Below are positions 43,742 to 52,555 of a stretch of 64,000 nucleotides of DNA, in pieces. The notes beneath the pieces are model-generated. The model was given only the letters and a program-made list of their open reading frames with translations. It was not told where the DNA came from and made no database searches. Made by a program: the position numbers and the translations under genes. The stretch's first letter is position 1; every line of letters begins with the position of its first letter. Source of the stretch: Terripilifer ovatus. GTDB taxonomy: Bacteria; Pseudomonadota; Alphaproteobacteria; Rhizobiales; Beijerinckiaceae. Location of the stretch: the NCBI GenBank assembly GCA_029222685.1, contig JARHVB010000010.1, forward strand, positions 124,001 through 188,000. Direction: 5' to 3'.

Positions 43742-44056
43742 ATGCGTCCCATCTGCGCCTCCGCACTTTTCGCTTTTGTGACGGTCGTCATGGCCGCCGG
43801 TGCGCAGGCGCAGACGACGCCCGAGCAGACCTTGCATCAGCACCATTACGGCGAGATTCCATCACCGACCCGCCATCTTGGTGAGATCAGACCGAACCAG
43901 AATCGGCTGGGAACCTTGCGCGGCCCGCAGGGCAGTCTCATCAAACCGTCGCCGATGCCCTATCTCGGCGGCACGTCCGTGATGCAGGCGACGAAAAAGA
44001 GACAGCTTCCAAAACGCTTCCGTCATCGGCGAAGTCGTGTCGAGTATGGAAAATAG
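43742..44056 (+). CDS. Small secreted protein, truncated tandem copy
   Basis: Unrecognised protein of 104 residues with a signal peptide ending AGAQAQ. Residues up to MQATKK are about 75% identical to the gene at 44092 (shared TTPEQT, PSPTRHLGEIRP, RLGTLRGPQGSLI). After that the two diverge completely: this copy runs on into 19 unrelated basic residues read out of frame from a cyclophilin fragment. It is therefore a tandem copy that lost its C-terminal domain at a duplication joint. CAGGAG precedes the ATG. Whether the short product is made is unknown. Confidence 0.7.
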   Translation: MRPICASALFAFVTVVMAAGAQAQTTPEQTLHQHHYGEIPSPTRHLGEIRPNQNRLGTLRGPQGSLIKPSPMPYLGGTSVMQATKKRQLPKRFRHRRSRVEYGK

Positions 44057-44075
44057 CCCGGCACATATCGGCTAA
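44000..44075 (+). pseudogene. Cyclophilin 3'-end relic at the duplication joint
   Basis: In the frame that ends at TAA 44073-44075, this stretch reads DSFQN-AS-VIGEVVSSMEN, matching ASFLNNQYTVVGEVVSGMEN of the cyclophilin at 43160 with a small deletion. It has no start and is out of frame with the small-protein gene that runs through it. It marks where a duplicated cyclophilin-plus-small-protein unit was joined. Confidence 0.65.
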
Positions 44076-44091
44076 CGCCAAAGGAGGTTTC

Positions 44092-44757
44092 ATGCGTCGC
44101 ATCTGCACCTTTGCGCTGCACGGCCTCGTCATGACAACATTTATGGTAGCCGGTGCGCAGGCGCAGACGACGCCTGAGCAAACTGCCCATCGCCGTCATT
44201 ATGGTACGATTCCGTCACCCACCCGTCATCTCGGCGAGATCAGGCCGCGCCAAGATCGGCTCGGAACCCTGCGTGGCCCCCAGGGAAGCCTGATTCAGCC
44301 GTCGCCGATTCCCTATTTCGGCAGCGGCTTCGTGATGCAGGCGACGAAGAAACCGCCCGACGCTGCGCCGGCAGCCACCGCGCAGGCGCAGTCGCCGCCG
44401 GAGAGCCCATCACAACCTTCGAAAAATGCCGGCTATCCGCCGATCGACAGGCCGAACGGCATTCCCCTGCGCATTCTGGCCTGCTGGTCGCCGCCGACGT
44501 CATCCGGCGAGATGGAAGTCACGGTCCGATTGAGTTTTTCGAGAGCCGGGGAGGTTGTCGGCCAGCCGCGCATTACCTATGTGAAGGCGGGCGGTGACGA
44601 CGTTCTCCGCAAGGCCATAAGTGCTTCAATTCTAGCGGCTATTCAGTCTTGTGCGCCTCTGAGGTTTACCCCAGGCCTCGGGCAGGCTATTGCGGGGCGC
44701 AGTTTCGCGATCCGCTTCATCGCGCCGGCGGTCAGAAAGCCCGCGACGTCGATCTAG
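44092..44757 (+). CDS. Secreted protein with a TonB/TolA-C-like end, full-length tandem copy
   Basis: Protein of 221 residues: signal peptide ending AGAQAQ, the 60-residue N-terminal region shared with 43742-44056, a Pro/Ala/Gln-rich linker, then a C-terminal domain (VTVRLSFSRAGEVVGQPRI ... AAIQSCAPLRFT ... FAIRFIA). That domain resembles the C-terminal domain of TolA/TonB-like envelope proteins, with one Cys pair possible through CAP and CWSP. Probably periplasmic. AAGGAGG precedes the ATG. Function unknown. Confidence 0.75.
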   Translation: MRRICTFALHGLVMTTFMVAGAQAQTTPEQTAHRRHYGTIPSPTRHLGEIRPRQDRLGTLRGPQGSLIQPSPIPYFGSGFVMQATKKPPDAAPAATAQAQSPPESPSQPSKNAGYPPIDRPNGIPLRILACWSPPTSSGEMEVTVRLSFSRAGEVVGQPRITYVKAGGDDVLRKAISASILAAIQSCAPLRFTPGLGQAIAGRSFAIRFIAPAVRKPATSI

Positions 44758-44840
44758 AGCGGGATGCGAAAAAGTGGAGGCCGGTTTTTCGCGAAAATCC
44801 CGCGTTGAACTCGATAGAGACCATCCAATCAGGAGTTGTC

Positions 44841-45296
44841 ATGTCCGACGAAGGAAATACGCTTACGCTCGAGACCACCAAGGGCCCGGTCGTCATCCGC
44901 ATGCGCCCGGATCTTGCGCCCAACCATGTCGCCCATATCAAAAAGCTGGTCGGCGAGGGCTTCTACGACGGCATCGTGTTCCATCGCGTGATCGACGGTT
45001 TCATGGCGCAGACCGGTTGCCCGCACGGCACCGGCACCGGCGGTTCGAAATATCCGAACCTCAAGGCCGAGTTCAACAGTGAGCCGCATGTGCGCGGCAC
45101 CTGCTCGATGGCGCGTGCCCAGAGCCCGGATTCGGCGAATTCGCAGTTCTTCATCTGCTTCAACGATGCGCGCTTTCTCGACAAGCAATACACCGTCTGG
45201 GGTGAGGTCACCTCCGGCATGGAGAATGTCGACAAGATCAAGCGCGGCGAGCCCGTCCGCGATCCCGACAAGATCGTCTCCGCCAAGATCAGCTGA
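44841..45296 (+). CDS. ppiB: Cytoplasmic cyclophilin-type peptidyl-prolyl isomerase
   Basis: Cyclophilin of 151 residues without a signal peptide. FHRVIDGFMAQTG, SMARAQSPDSANSQFFICF and SGMENVDKIKRGE are diagnostic. Start at 44841 with AGGAG five bases upstream; a longer in-frame option would run into the preceding gene. It probably folds cytoplasmic proteins, as the partner of the exported paralogue at 43160. It keeps the classical position before queA and is likely the ancestral copy. Confidence 0.93.
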   Translation: MSDEGNTLTLETTKGPVVIRMRPDLAPNHVAHIKKLVGEGFYDGIVFHRVIDGFMAQTGCPHGTGTGGSKYPNLKAEFNSEPHVRGTCSMARAQSPDSANSQFFICFNDARFLDKQYTVWGEVTSGMENVDKIKRGEPVRDPDKIVSAKIS

Positions 45297-45340
45297 GCGG
45301 CAAACTCGGATCGGCTGAGGCCGCAACATTCGTGATAAAC

Positions 45341-45376
45341 ATTCACCGGTCAGGCGTCCGCGCCTGGCCGGTGAAT
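45341..45376. terminator. Long near-perfect hairpin between ppiB and queA
   Basis: Sixteen paired bases with one T/G wobble (ATTCACCGGTCAGGCG, loop TCCG, CGCCTGGCCGGTGAAT), 44 bases after the ppiB stop. There is no T-tract, so it is a weak or Rho-assisted terminator or an mRNA-stability element. A TATAAT lies 2 bases after it at 45378-45383, just before queA. Confidence 0.5.
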
Positions 45377-45396
45377 CTATAATGGGGTGCGCAAAC

Positions 45397-46521
45397 ATGC
45401 GCGTCGATCTATTCGACTTCGAGCTGCCGGAAGACCGGATAGCGCTGCGTCCGATGGAGCCGCGCGATGCGGCGCGCCTGCTCGTGGTGACGCCGGATGC
45501 GCCGCAGACACTGACCGATCGTCTGGTGCGGGATCTGCCGGATCTGCTGCAGCCCGGCGATGCGATCGTGGTCAACGACACCAAGGTCATTCCCGCGCGC
45601 CTGTCGGGCGTGCGCGTGCGCGGCGAGGCGATCGCCCATATCGATGTCACTCTCCACAAGCGCGAGAGCGACAGCCGCTGGCGCGCTTTCGTGCGTCCGG
45701 CCAAGAAGCTCAACGTCGGCGAGCGCATCCGTTTCGGGGAGGCGTCGGAAAGCATGGCCTGCCTGCTGGCAAGTCTGGACGCCGAAGTCGCCGAGAAGGG
45801 CGAGGGCGGCGAGGTCGTGCTCGATTTCGCTTTCTCCGGCGCGGCGCTCGATGAGGCGATCGAGCGCCTCGGCCATATGCCCCTGCCGCCCTATATCGCC
45901 TCGAAGCGCGGCGAGGACGCGCGGGATGAGCGCGATTACCAGACGCTTTTCGCCAACGAGCCCGGTGCGGTCGCTGCGCCCACGGCGGGCCTGCACTTCA
46001 CGCCGGATCTGGTGGCAGCCCTGGAAAAGCGTGGTGTCGCCTTGCACAAGGTGACTTTGCATGTCGGCGCCGGCACGTTCCTGCCGGTCAAAGCCGACGA
46101 CACGGACGACCACCGCATGCACGCGGAATATGGCGTGATCACGCAGGAGACCGCCGCCGCGCTCAACGACACGCGCGCCAGGGGCGGGCGCATCCTGAGC
46201 GTCGGCACCACAAGCCTGCGCATTCTCGAGACGGCGGCCGACGAGACGGGGCGGATTCATCCGGTCGCCAAGGATACGTCGATCTTCATCACACCAGGCT
46301 ATCGCTTTCGCGCCGTCGATCTGCTGCTGACGAATTTTCATCTGCCGCGCTCGACCCTTTTCATGCTCGTCTCGGCCTTCAGCGGGCTTGAGACGATGCG
46401 GCAAGCCTATGCCCATGCCATTGCCGGCAACTATCGATTCTACAGCTACGGCGACGCCTGTCTGCTGACGCGCGCCATCTTGCAGGATTCAAGTTTGACC
46501 GGACAGACGGACCTTTCATGA
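45397..46521 (+). CDS. queA: S-adenosylmethionine:tRNA ribosyltransferase-isomerase
   Basis: Queuosine enzyme of 374 residues that transfers and rearranges the ribosyl group of SAM onto preQ1 at tRNA position 34, giving epoxyqueuosine. Signatures are [11 protein letters not shown] at the start, [33 protein letters not shown] and [16 protein letters not shown] at 45397 is chosen (GGGGTG before it); ATG at 45382 would add five atypical residues. It overlaps tgt by ATGA, and queC is 5 kb further on, so three queuosine genes are close together. Confidence 0.95.
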   Translation: MRVDLFDFELPEDRIALRPMEPRDAARLLVVTPDAPQTLTDRLVRDLPDLLQPGDAIVVNDTKVIPARLSGVRVRGEAIAHIDVTLHKRESDSRWRAFVRPAKKLNVGERIRFGEASESMACLLASLDAEVAEKGEGGEVVLDFAFSGAALDEAIERLGHMPLPPYIASKRGEDARDERDYQTLFANEPGAVAAPTAGLHFTPDLVAALEKRGVALHKVTLHVGAGTFLPVKADDTDDHRMHAEYGVITQETAAALNDTRARGGRILSVGTTSLRILETAADETGRIHPVAKDTSIFITPGYRFRAVDLLLTNFHLPRSTLFMLVSAFSGLETMRQAYAHAIAGNYRFYSYGDACLLTRAILQDSSLTGQTDLS

Positions 46522-47642
46522 CGAGCGATTTTTCATTCACCGTTTCCAGGACCGAAGGCGCGGCGCGCACCGGCACAATCAGCATGCCGCGCGGCGACAT
46601 CCGCACGCCGGCGTTCATGCCGGTGGGCACGGCGGCGACGGTGAAAGCCATGTATCCGCAGCAGGTGCGCGAGCTTGGCGCCGACATCGTGCTCGGCAAT
46701 GTCTATCACCTCATGCTGCGGCCGGGCGCCGAGCGCGTCGCCGAACTTGGCGGGCTGCACCGCTTCATGAACTGGCCGTATCCGATCCTCACCGATTCCG
46801 GCGGCTTTCAGGTGATGTCGCTCGCCAAGCTGCGCAAGCTCGACGAGAACGGCGTCACCTTTCAATCGCACATCGACGGCTCGCGCCACGTGCTGACGCC
46901 GGAGCGCTCGATGGAAATCCAGCACCTGCTCGGCTCCAACATCCAGATGCAGTTCGACGAGTGCGTGAAACTGCCGGCATCCGATGCCGAAGTCGAGCGC
47001 GCCATGCGCCTGTCACTGCGCTGGGCCGAGCGCTCGCGCAAGGCGTTTCGCGCCGAGCCCGGCCGCGCCATCTACGGCATCGTCCAGGGCGGCGCCAACG
47101 AGGCGCTGCGCATCGAAAGCGCGAAAGCCCTGGCGGACATGGACTTCCATGGCCTCGCCATCGGCGGGCTCGCAGTCGGCGAGCCGCAGGACGTCATGCT
47201 GGCGATGATCGAGACGGTGGTGCCGCATCTGCCGACTGAACGTCCGCGCTATCTGATGGGCGTCGGCACGCCGGACGATCTCATCGAATGCGTGGCGCGC
47301 GGCGTCGACATGTTCGATTGCGTCATGCCGACGCGGGCAGGGCGGCACGGCCAGGCCTATACGAGTGAAGGCAGGCTCAATCTGCGCAATGCCAAATACG
47401 CCAACGACCCCAGACCGCTGGATGAAAACTCGCCCTGTGCCGCAGGGCGGGACTACTCCCGCGCCTATCTGCATCATCTCGTCAGATCGGAAGAGATACT
47501 GGCGATGATGCTGCTGACGTGGAACAACCTCGCCTACTATCAGCAATTGATGCAGGGCATGCGTGACGCAATTGCCGAAGGCCGCTTTGCCGATTTCCGC
47601 CGGCGCTCACGCGAAATCTGGCGCAAAGACGCAGACGTTTGA
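46518..47642 (+). CDS. tgt: Queuine/preQ1 tRNA-guanine transglycosylase
   Basis: TIM-barrel enzyme of 374 residues that swaps guanine 34 for preQ1 in GUN-anticodon tRNAs. The nucleophile region is [10 protein letters not shown], the base-recognition motif [11 protein letters not shown], and the second catalytic Asp with the zinc-site cysteines follows in [11 protein letters not shown] ... [15 protein letters not shown]. Length and motifs are normal. Its ATG overlaps the queA stop by four bases, so both form an operon. It is followed by a structured RNA region on the opposite strand. Confidence 0.96.
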   Translation: MTSDFSFTVSRTEGAARTGTISMPRGDIRTPAFMPVGTAATVKAMYPQQVRELGADIVLGNVYHLMLRPGAERVAELGGLHRFMNWPYPILTDSGGFQVMSLAKLRKLDENGVTFQSHIDGSRHVLTPERSMEIQHLLGSNIQMQFDECVKLPASDAEVERAMRLSLRWAERSRKAFRAEPGRAIYGIVQGGANEALRIESAKALADMDFHGLAIGGLAVGEPQDVMLAMIETVVPHLPTERPRYLMGVGTPDDLIECVARGVDMFDCVMPTRAGRHGQAYTSEGRLNLRNAKYANDPRPLDENSPCAAGRDYSRAYLHHLVRSEEILAMMLLTWNNLAYYQQLMQGMRDAIAEGRFADFRRRSREIWRKDADV

Positions 47643-47681
47643 TCGAGATCAAAGCGTCGGCGAACGATTGAAGTTAGACAT

Positions 47682-47730
47682 GAAAAAATAAAAAGCAAGG
47701 CTCGCGGCAAGAAGGCCGTGACGCCTTGCT
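47682..47730 (-). terminator. Intrinsic terminator, minus strand, of the small RNA
   Basis: On the minus strand AGCAAGGC (47730-47723) pairs with GCCTTGCT (47701-47694), with an inner GGC/GCC helix, followed by TTTTATTTTTTC. No protein gene on that strand ends here, so it probably ends the small RNA to its right. On the plus strand the same stem lacks a U-tract, but it could still help end tgt transcription. Confidence 0.65.
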
Positions 47731-47893
47731 GTTAGGTACCACGTCGGACCTGCCGTGTTCATTGCGCACGCCCCGTTCCCGGGGGCCCACGGCGCCATCT
47801 CAGGGCGCGAACATCTGGCAGGCTTCCTCCCGAGACTTGGAAATTGCGACTACTGGGGGAGCCCCCGGCAGCGGCCTCCTTTTGGATTGGCAA
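47682..47893 (-). ncRNA. Structured small RNA of about 210 nt, possibly 6S-like
   Basis: A GC-rich, highly self-complementary block with no open frame. Read on the minus strand: a promoter-like pair, a hairpin (GGCTCCCCC with GGGAGGAAGCC, 47861-47822), a long imperfect stem (CCTGCC at 47822 with GGCAGG at 47749, inner TGTTCGCGC with GCGC..GAACA), then an intrinsic terminator. CTGCCG at 47871 can alternatively pair with CGGCAG at 47755, giving a closed rod. Size and rod-like pairing recall 6S RNA, and the plus strand also has a 6S-like CCGAGA ... TGCGACTAC stretch, so strand is not certain. The minus strand is preferred for its promoter and terminator. Confidence 0.55.
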
Positions 47894-47899
47894 CCGGGA

Positions 47900-47927
47900 A
47901 GCTAGCCAAACTCCAAGATCGTGTCAC
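47900..47927 (-). promoter_or_regulatory. Promoter-like site for the minus-strand small RNA
   Basis: On the minus strand GTGACA (47927-47922) and CTAGCT (47905-47900) are 16 bases apart, which would start transcription near 47893, just before the structured block. Confidence 0.4.
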
Positions 47928-47930
47928 GTG

Positions 47931-48315
47931 AATTCGGTAGTAACCTATCGAATTTCAGTCGCCTGATTTTTAGGCAGAGGCGGTTAAATCTCTGGTTTGT
48001 GGATCGATCTTCTAACCAACTGAAAATACTAGTTAAAAATCCATCGCCCAAAGCTCCTGCCGGAATTTATATCGTCGCCGCCCACAAGAGAGGCATCAGA
48101 ACTGAGTGGGATTTATCCCAAATCCGACTCAAAAACCCACGGACCGGTACAGGCTTTCCATCCGCGCCAGGCTCTGGCCCAGGCGCTGCCCACACCTGTC
48201 TTGGCTGCCGCTGCGCGTGTGAGGCGCTTGTAATTTCCGCCGCATTGCGATTGTTAGCTCAATTCCGCGAACAAGCTGTTTTTTGCTCGATTCGATCTTC
48301 ACGACTGGAAGCCTG
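47931..48315. other. Gap between small RNA and proS
   Basis: About 385 bases, AT-richer on the left. A short GCCTgatttttAGGC hairpin is near 47971. A plus-strand frame of 131 codons covers the gap but has no family resemblance, no ribosome-binding site and skewed composition, so it is not called. It probably holds the proS promoter. Confidence 0.45.
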
Positions 48316-49650
48316 ATGCGTCTGTCCCGATATTTTCTGCCGATCCTGCGTGAAACACCCAAGGAGGCGGAAATTGTCTCCCATCGCCTGATGCTGCGCG
48401 CCGGCATGATTCGCCAGGAACAGGCGGGCATTTACGCCTGGCTGCCGCTCGGCCTGCGGGTGCTCAACAAGATCAGCGCCATCGTTCGCGAGGAACAGAA
48501 TCGCGCCGGCGCCATCGAACTGCTGATGCCGACCATCCAGCCCGCCGAATTGTGGAGGGAGTCGGGCCGCTACGAGGATTACGGCAAGGAGATGCTGCGC
48601 ATCAAGGACCGTCACGAACGCGACATGCTGTTCGGTCCGACCAATGAGGAAATGATCACCGAGATCTTCCGCGCCTATGTGCGCTCGTACAAGGACCTGC
48701 CGCTCAATCTCTATCACATCCAGTGGAAGTTCCGCGATGAAGTGCGGCCGCGCTTCGGCGTCATGCGCTCGCGCGAATTCCTGATGAAGGATGCCTATTC
48801 CTTCGATATCGATGCCGAGAGCGCCCGGCATTCCTACAACAAGATGTTCGTCGCCTATCTGCGCACCTTTGCGCGTATGGGCCTGACCGCCATTCCCATG
48901 GTCGCCGACACCGGCCCCATCGGCGGCGACCTCAGCCATGAATTCATCATTCTCGCTTCGACCGGAGAGAGCGAAGTCTTCTGCCATAAGGACTATCTCG
49001 AATTCGCGCCGCCGCCTGCCGATATCGACTTCGACGATCGTGCATCGGTGCAGGGCGTGGTCGACAAATGGCGCTCGCTTTATGCGGCGACGTCGGAGAT
49101 GCACGACGCCAAGGCCTTCGATGCGCTTCCCGACGATGCCAAGGTGTCGGCGCGCGGCATCGAGGTGGGGCACATCTTCTATTTCGGCACGAAATATTCA
49201 CAGCCCATGCGGGCGGTCGTGAACGGGCCGGACGGCAAGGAAGTCGCAGTGCACGGCGGCTCCTATGGCATCGGTCCGTCGCGTCTCGCCGCTGCGATCA
49301 TAGAAGCCAGTCACGATGACGCCGGCATGATCTGGCCCGAGTCGATCGCGCCGTTTCACGTTGGCCTCGTCAATCTGAAGGTCGGCGATGCGGCGGTCGA
49401 TGCCGCCTGCCTCGATCTTTACGACAAGCTGAGCAGGGCCGGCATCGACATGCTCTATGACGATCGCGACGAACGGCCCGGCGCGAAATTCGCGACGATG
49501 GATCTCATCGGCCTGCCGCATCAGCTCATCGTCGGCCCCAAGGGCCTCGCCGAAGGCAAGGTCGAGATGAAGAACCGGCGCTCCGGCGCGCGCGAAACAC
49601 TGTCGCCGGATGAGGCTTTCAACAAGCTGACAGCGCGGTCGGCCGCATGA
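48316..49650 (+). CDS. proS: Prolyl-tRNA synthetase, short (ProS type 2) form
   Basis: Class II aminoacyl-tRNA synthetase of 444 residues, the short alphaproteobacterial form without the editing insertion of E. coli ProRS. Motif 1 surrounds [15 protein letters not shown] to GLRVLNKI, motif 2 is [28 protein letters not shown] (read in two blocks), and motif 3 is [11 protein letters not shown]. The anticodon-binding domain forms the C-terminal third ([10 protein letters not shown]). ATG at 48316 follows GGAAG. Because the editing domain is absent, mischarged Ala-tRNAPro must be cleared by a separate deacylase. It overlaps lolC/E by ATGA. Confidence 0.96.
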   Translation: MRLSRYFLPILRETPKEAEIVSHRLMLRAGMIRQEQAGIYAWLPLGLRVLNKISAIVREEQNRAGAIELLMPTIQPAELWRESGRYEDYGKEMLRIKDRHERDMLFGPTNEEMITEIFRAYVRSYKDLPLNLYHIQWKFRDEVRPRFGVMRSREFLMKDAYSFDIDAESARHSYNKMFVAYLRTFARMGLTAIPMVADTGPIGGDLSHEFIILASTGESEVFCHKDYLEFAPPPADIDFDDRASVQGVVDKWRSLYAATSEMHDAKAFDALPDDAKVSARGIEVGHIFYFGTKYSQPMRAVVNGPDGKEVAVHGGSYGIGPSRLAAAIIEASHDDAGMIWPESIAPFHVGLVNLKVGDAAVDAACLDLYDKLSRAGIDMLYDDRDERPGAKFATMDLIGLPHQLIVGPKGLAEGKVEMKNRRSGARETLSPDEAFNKLTARSAA

Positions 49651-50948
49651 CAGCAACGACCGCAGACGCAACCACGGCGAAGCCGGAGCCCAAGGGCGCG
49701 GGGCCGTTCTCAGCTTTCGAATGGATGCTGGCGTTGCGCTATCTGCGCTCGCGCCGCGGCAACGGCTTCGTCTCGCTCATCGCCGGCCTGTCGTTTCTCG
49801 GCATCTCGCTTGGCGTCGCCACCCTCATCGTCGTCATGTCGGTGATGAACGGCTTTCATATTGAGTTGATGAACAAGATCATCGGCATCAACGGCCACAT
49901 ATTTTTACAGGGCGCCGATACGCCGCTTAACGATTACGACGAGGTTATTGGCCGCATTTCCAAGGTTCCGGGTATGAAAGTGGCCCTACCGATGGTCGAA
50001 GCCGCGGCAGGCGTCTCCTCGCCCTATCAGCAGGCAGGAGCCCTGGTACGCGGCATCCGCGAAAAGGACATCAAGCAGTTGCCCGGCATCGCCGGCAATG
50101 TGAAACAGGGGACGCTCGACGGCTTCGATACGGGCGAGGGCGTTGCCATCGGCCAGAAGATGGCAGAAACGCTCAGCGTAAGAGTCGGCGACAAGGTCTC
50201 GATCCTGACGGCGCGCGGTGCTGCGACTCCCTTCGGCATCGCACCGCGCATCAAGGCCTACCCCGTCGTCGCCATTTTCCAGATCGGTGTTTCCGATTTC
50301 GATGGCATTTTCGTCTATATGCCGCTCACAGAGGCGCAGGCTTTCTTCAATAAAGAAGACGAAGCGACGGTGATCGAGGCCTTCGTTGACGATCCTGAAA
50401 AAATGGACGAAATGCGTCAGAAGCTTGAGGGAAGCATCGGCCGTCCGATGATCATGACCGACTGGCGCCAACGCAACAAATCCTTCTTCGAGGCGCTGAA
50501 AGTCGAGCGCACGGTGATGTTCTTCATCCTCACGCTCATCGTCATCGTCGCTGCGCTTAACATCATTTCCGGTCTCACCATGCTGGTGAAGGACAAGGGC
50601 AGGGCGATCGCCATTCTGCGCACGATGGGTGCGACGAAAGGGGCGGTCCTGCGCATCTTTCTCATCACCGGTTCGACCATCGGCATCGCCGGTACGCTCG
50701 CGGGCTTCCTGCTCGGCCTTCTTGTCGCGCGTAACCTTGAATCGATCCGCCAGACCCTGAACTGGCTGTTCAACCTCAACCTCTTCGATCCGACCTATTA
50801 TTTCCTCAGCCGCCTGCCGTCGGTCATCGTGCCCTCCGACGTCACGACCATCGTGGTGCTGTCGCTCAGCCTGTCGCTGCTGGCGACGATCCTGCCGTCG
50901 TGGAGTGCTGCGAAAGTCGATCCGGTCGACGCCTTGCGGTATGAATGA
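49647..50948 (+). CDS. lolC: Lipoprotein-releasing ABC transporter permease (LolC/LolE family)
   Basis: Inner-membrane permease of 433 residues. One helix near residue 45 ([25 protein letters not shown]), a large periplasmic domain of about 220 residues, then three C-terminal helices ([53 protein letters not shown]) make the four-helix MacB/LolCE topology. The N-terminal [14 protein letters not shown] is typical. It extracts lipoproteins from the inner membrane for LolA. Only one permease gene is present, so it probably acts as a homodimer. It overlaps proS and lolD by four bases each. Confidence 0.93.
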   Translation: MTATTADATTAKPEPKGAGPFSAFEWMLALRYLRSRRGNGFVSLIAGLSFLGISLGVATLIVVMSVMNGFHIELMNKIIGINGHIFLQGADTPLNDYDEVIGRISKVPGMKVALPMVEAAAGVSSPYQQAGALVRGIREKDIKQLPGIAGNVKQGTLDGFDTGEGVAIGQKMAETLSVRVGDKVSILTARGAATPFGIAPRIKAYPVVAIFQIGVSDFDGIFVYMPLTEAQAFFNKEDEATVIEAFVDDPEKMDEMRQKLEGSIGRPMIMTDWRQRNKSFFEALKVERTVMFFILTLIVIVAALNIISGLTMLVKDKGRAIAILRTMGATKGAVLRIFLITGSTIGIAGTLAGFLLGLLVARNLESIRQTLNWLFNLNLFDPTYYFLSRLPSVIVPSDVTTIVVLSLSLSLLATILPSWSAAKVDPVDALRYE

Positions 50949-51640
50949 ACGCTGTGGCTCCCTCTCCAGCTCTCCATCTCCAGAAGGTCCAGCGCCGCTA
51001 TGCGCAGGGAGAGACCACGCTGGAAATCCTGCGCGGCATCGATCTGACCCTGTGGCCGGGCCAGTCGGTGGCACTGATCGCCCCCTCGGGCGCCGGCAAA
51101 TCGACGCTCCTGCATCTGGCGGGCCTGCTCGAACGCCCTGACGGCGGAGAAATCTATGTCGGCGATCAGCCGACCGCCCATATGGACGATGCCGAGCGCA
51201 CCGCGCTGCGGCGTCTCGAAATCGGCTTCGTCTATCAGTTCCATCATCTCCTGCCGGAGTTCTCGGCGACGGAGAACGTCATGCTGCCGCAGATGATCCG
51301 CGGCCTTGGCCGCGCCGAGGCGCGCCGGCGGGCCGAGGAATTGCTGGCCTTCCTCGGCCTCGGCCAGCGCCTGTCGCATCGTCCCGGCATGCTCTCCGGC
51401 GGTGAGCAGCAGCGCGTCGCCATTGCGCGTGCCGTCGCCAACACGCCGCGCGTGCTGCTGGCCGATGAGCCCACCGGCAATCTCGACCCCAAAACCGCCG
51501 ATCACGTGTTTGCTGTGCTCACCGAAATCGTCCGCGCCTCCGGCCTGGCGGCGCTGGTCGCCACGCATAATCTCGAACTCGCCCGCCGCATGGACCGGCG
51601 CGTGACCTTGCGCGACGGGCTCCTGGTGGAACTGGAGTAG
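50945..51640 (+). CDS. lolD: Lipoprotein-releasing ABC transporter ATPase
   Basis: ABC ATPase of 231 residues in the MacB/LolD class. Walker A is APSGAGKST, the Q-loop lies in [17 protein letters not shown], the signature is [14 protein letters not shown] and Walker B is [11 protein letters not shown]. The phrase [10 protein letters not shown] is characteristic of LolD. It powers release of lipoproteins together with the permease gene just upstream, which it overlaps by ATGA. queC begins four bases after its stop, so all four genes from proS may be one transcript. Confidence 0.95.
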   Translation: MNAVAPSPALHLQKVQRRYAQGETTLEILRGIDLTLWPGQSVALIAPSGAGKSTLLHLAGLLERPDGGEIYVGDQPTAHMDDAERTALRRLEIGFVYQFHHLLPEFSATENVMLPQMIRGLGRAEARRRAEELLAFLGLGQRLSHRPGMLSGGEQQRVAIARAVANTPRVLLADEPTGNLDPKTADHVFAVLTEIVRASGLAALVATHNLELARRMDRRVTLRDGLLVELE

Positions 51641-51644
51641 CGAC

Positions 51645-52373
51645 ATGAGTACAGATTTGAGCGCGACTTTGGGTGAAAGCGCGCTCGTTTTGTTCTCGGG
51701 CGGTCAGGATTCGACCACCTGCCTCGCCTGGGCGCTGGAGCGCTACGAGAGAGTCGAGACCGTCGGCTTCGACTACGGCCAGCGCCACCGCATTGAACTT
51801 GACTGCCGGCAGGACGTCCTTGCCGCGCTGCGCGAGAAATTCCCGCACTGGGGCGCGCGCCTCGGCGAAGACCGGATCATCAGCATCTCAGCGCTCGCCG
51901 ACATCGCCGAAACCTCGCTCACCAGCGAGGCCGAATTCCGCCTGCAAGCCGATGGCCTGCCGAATTCCTTCGTGCCCGGCCGCAATCTCATCTTCCTGTC
52001 GTTTGCGGCGGCCGTCGCCTATCGGCGCGATCTGCGCCGCATCGTCACCGGCGTCTGCGAGACCGATTATTCAGGCTATCCGGATTGCCGCGACGATACG
52101 ATCAAGGCGATGCAGCTTGCCCTCAACCTCGGCCTCGAACGTCGCTTCGTCCTAGAAACGCCGCTCATGTGGATCGACAAGCGCCAGACCTGGGAGCTTG
52201 CGCACCAACTCGGCGGTGACGACCTCGTCGACCTCATCCGCGACCGCACCCATTCCTGCTACGCCGGCGACCGTTCTCAAGTGCACGATTGGGGGCACGG
52301 CTGCGGCGCCTGTCCAGCGTGCGAATTGCGCGCTGCGGGGTGGCGGGCTTGGCGACGCGATGCCAGGAGTTAG
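51645..52373 (+). CDS. queC: 7-cyano-7-deazaguanine (preQ0) synthase
   Basis: PP-loop ATPase of 242 residues converting 7-carboxy-7-deazaguanine to preQ0 with ammonia and ATP in queuosine synthesis. The PP-loop SGGQDST is at residues 18-24, followed by [26 protein letters not shown] and [16 protein letters not shown] are typical. Four zinc-binding Cys are at the C-terminus (HSCYAGDR ... CGACPAC). It starts four bases after lolD. QueD and QueE are not in this window. Confidence 0.96.
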   Translation: MSTDLSATLGESALVLFSGGQDSTTCLAWALERYERVETVGFDYGQRHRIELDCRQDVLAALREKFPHWGARLGEDRIISISALADIAETSLTSEAEFRLQADGLPNSFVPGRNLIFLSFAAAVAYRRDLRRIVTGVCETDYSGYPDCRDDTIKAMQLALNLGLERRFVLETPLMWIDKRQTWELAHQLGGDDLVDLIRDRTHSCYAGDRSQVHDWGHGCGACPACELRAAGWRAWRRDARS

Positions 52374-52555
52374 TGGGATAACTGTCATGCCCTCGGTCCC
52401 GACGGCCCGCGTCAAATCCGAAGACCGCGGCCGGAGCGATTGGCATTGGGTTTGCGTTTAGTCGACACCGCCCGATTAAATCGTTGCCGAATTATTTTTT
52501 CGTCGGATACAACTGGTATAGGTCGTCTGGCGGGCTGCAACGGGAAGATCTTTTC

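Noticed and set aside
47740..47880. tmRNA or RNase P RNA
   Set aside because: No tag reading frame, no CCA-type acceptor arm and no GAGGAAAGTCC-like RNase P core.
47921..48316. 131-codon plus-strand frame before proS
   Set aside because: No ribosome-binding site, no similarity, low-complexity end; treated as intergenic.
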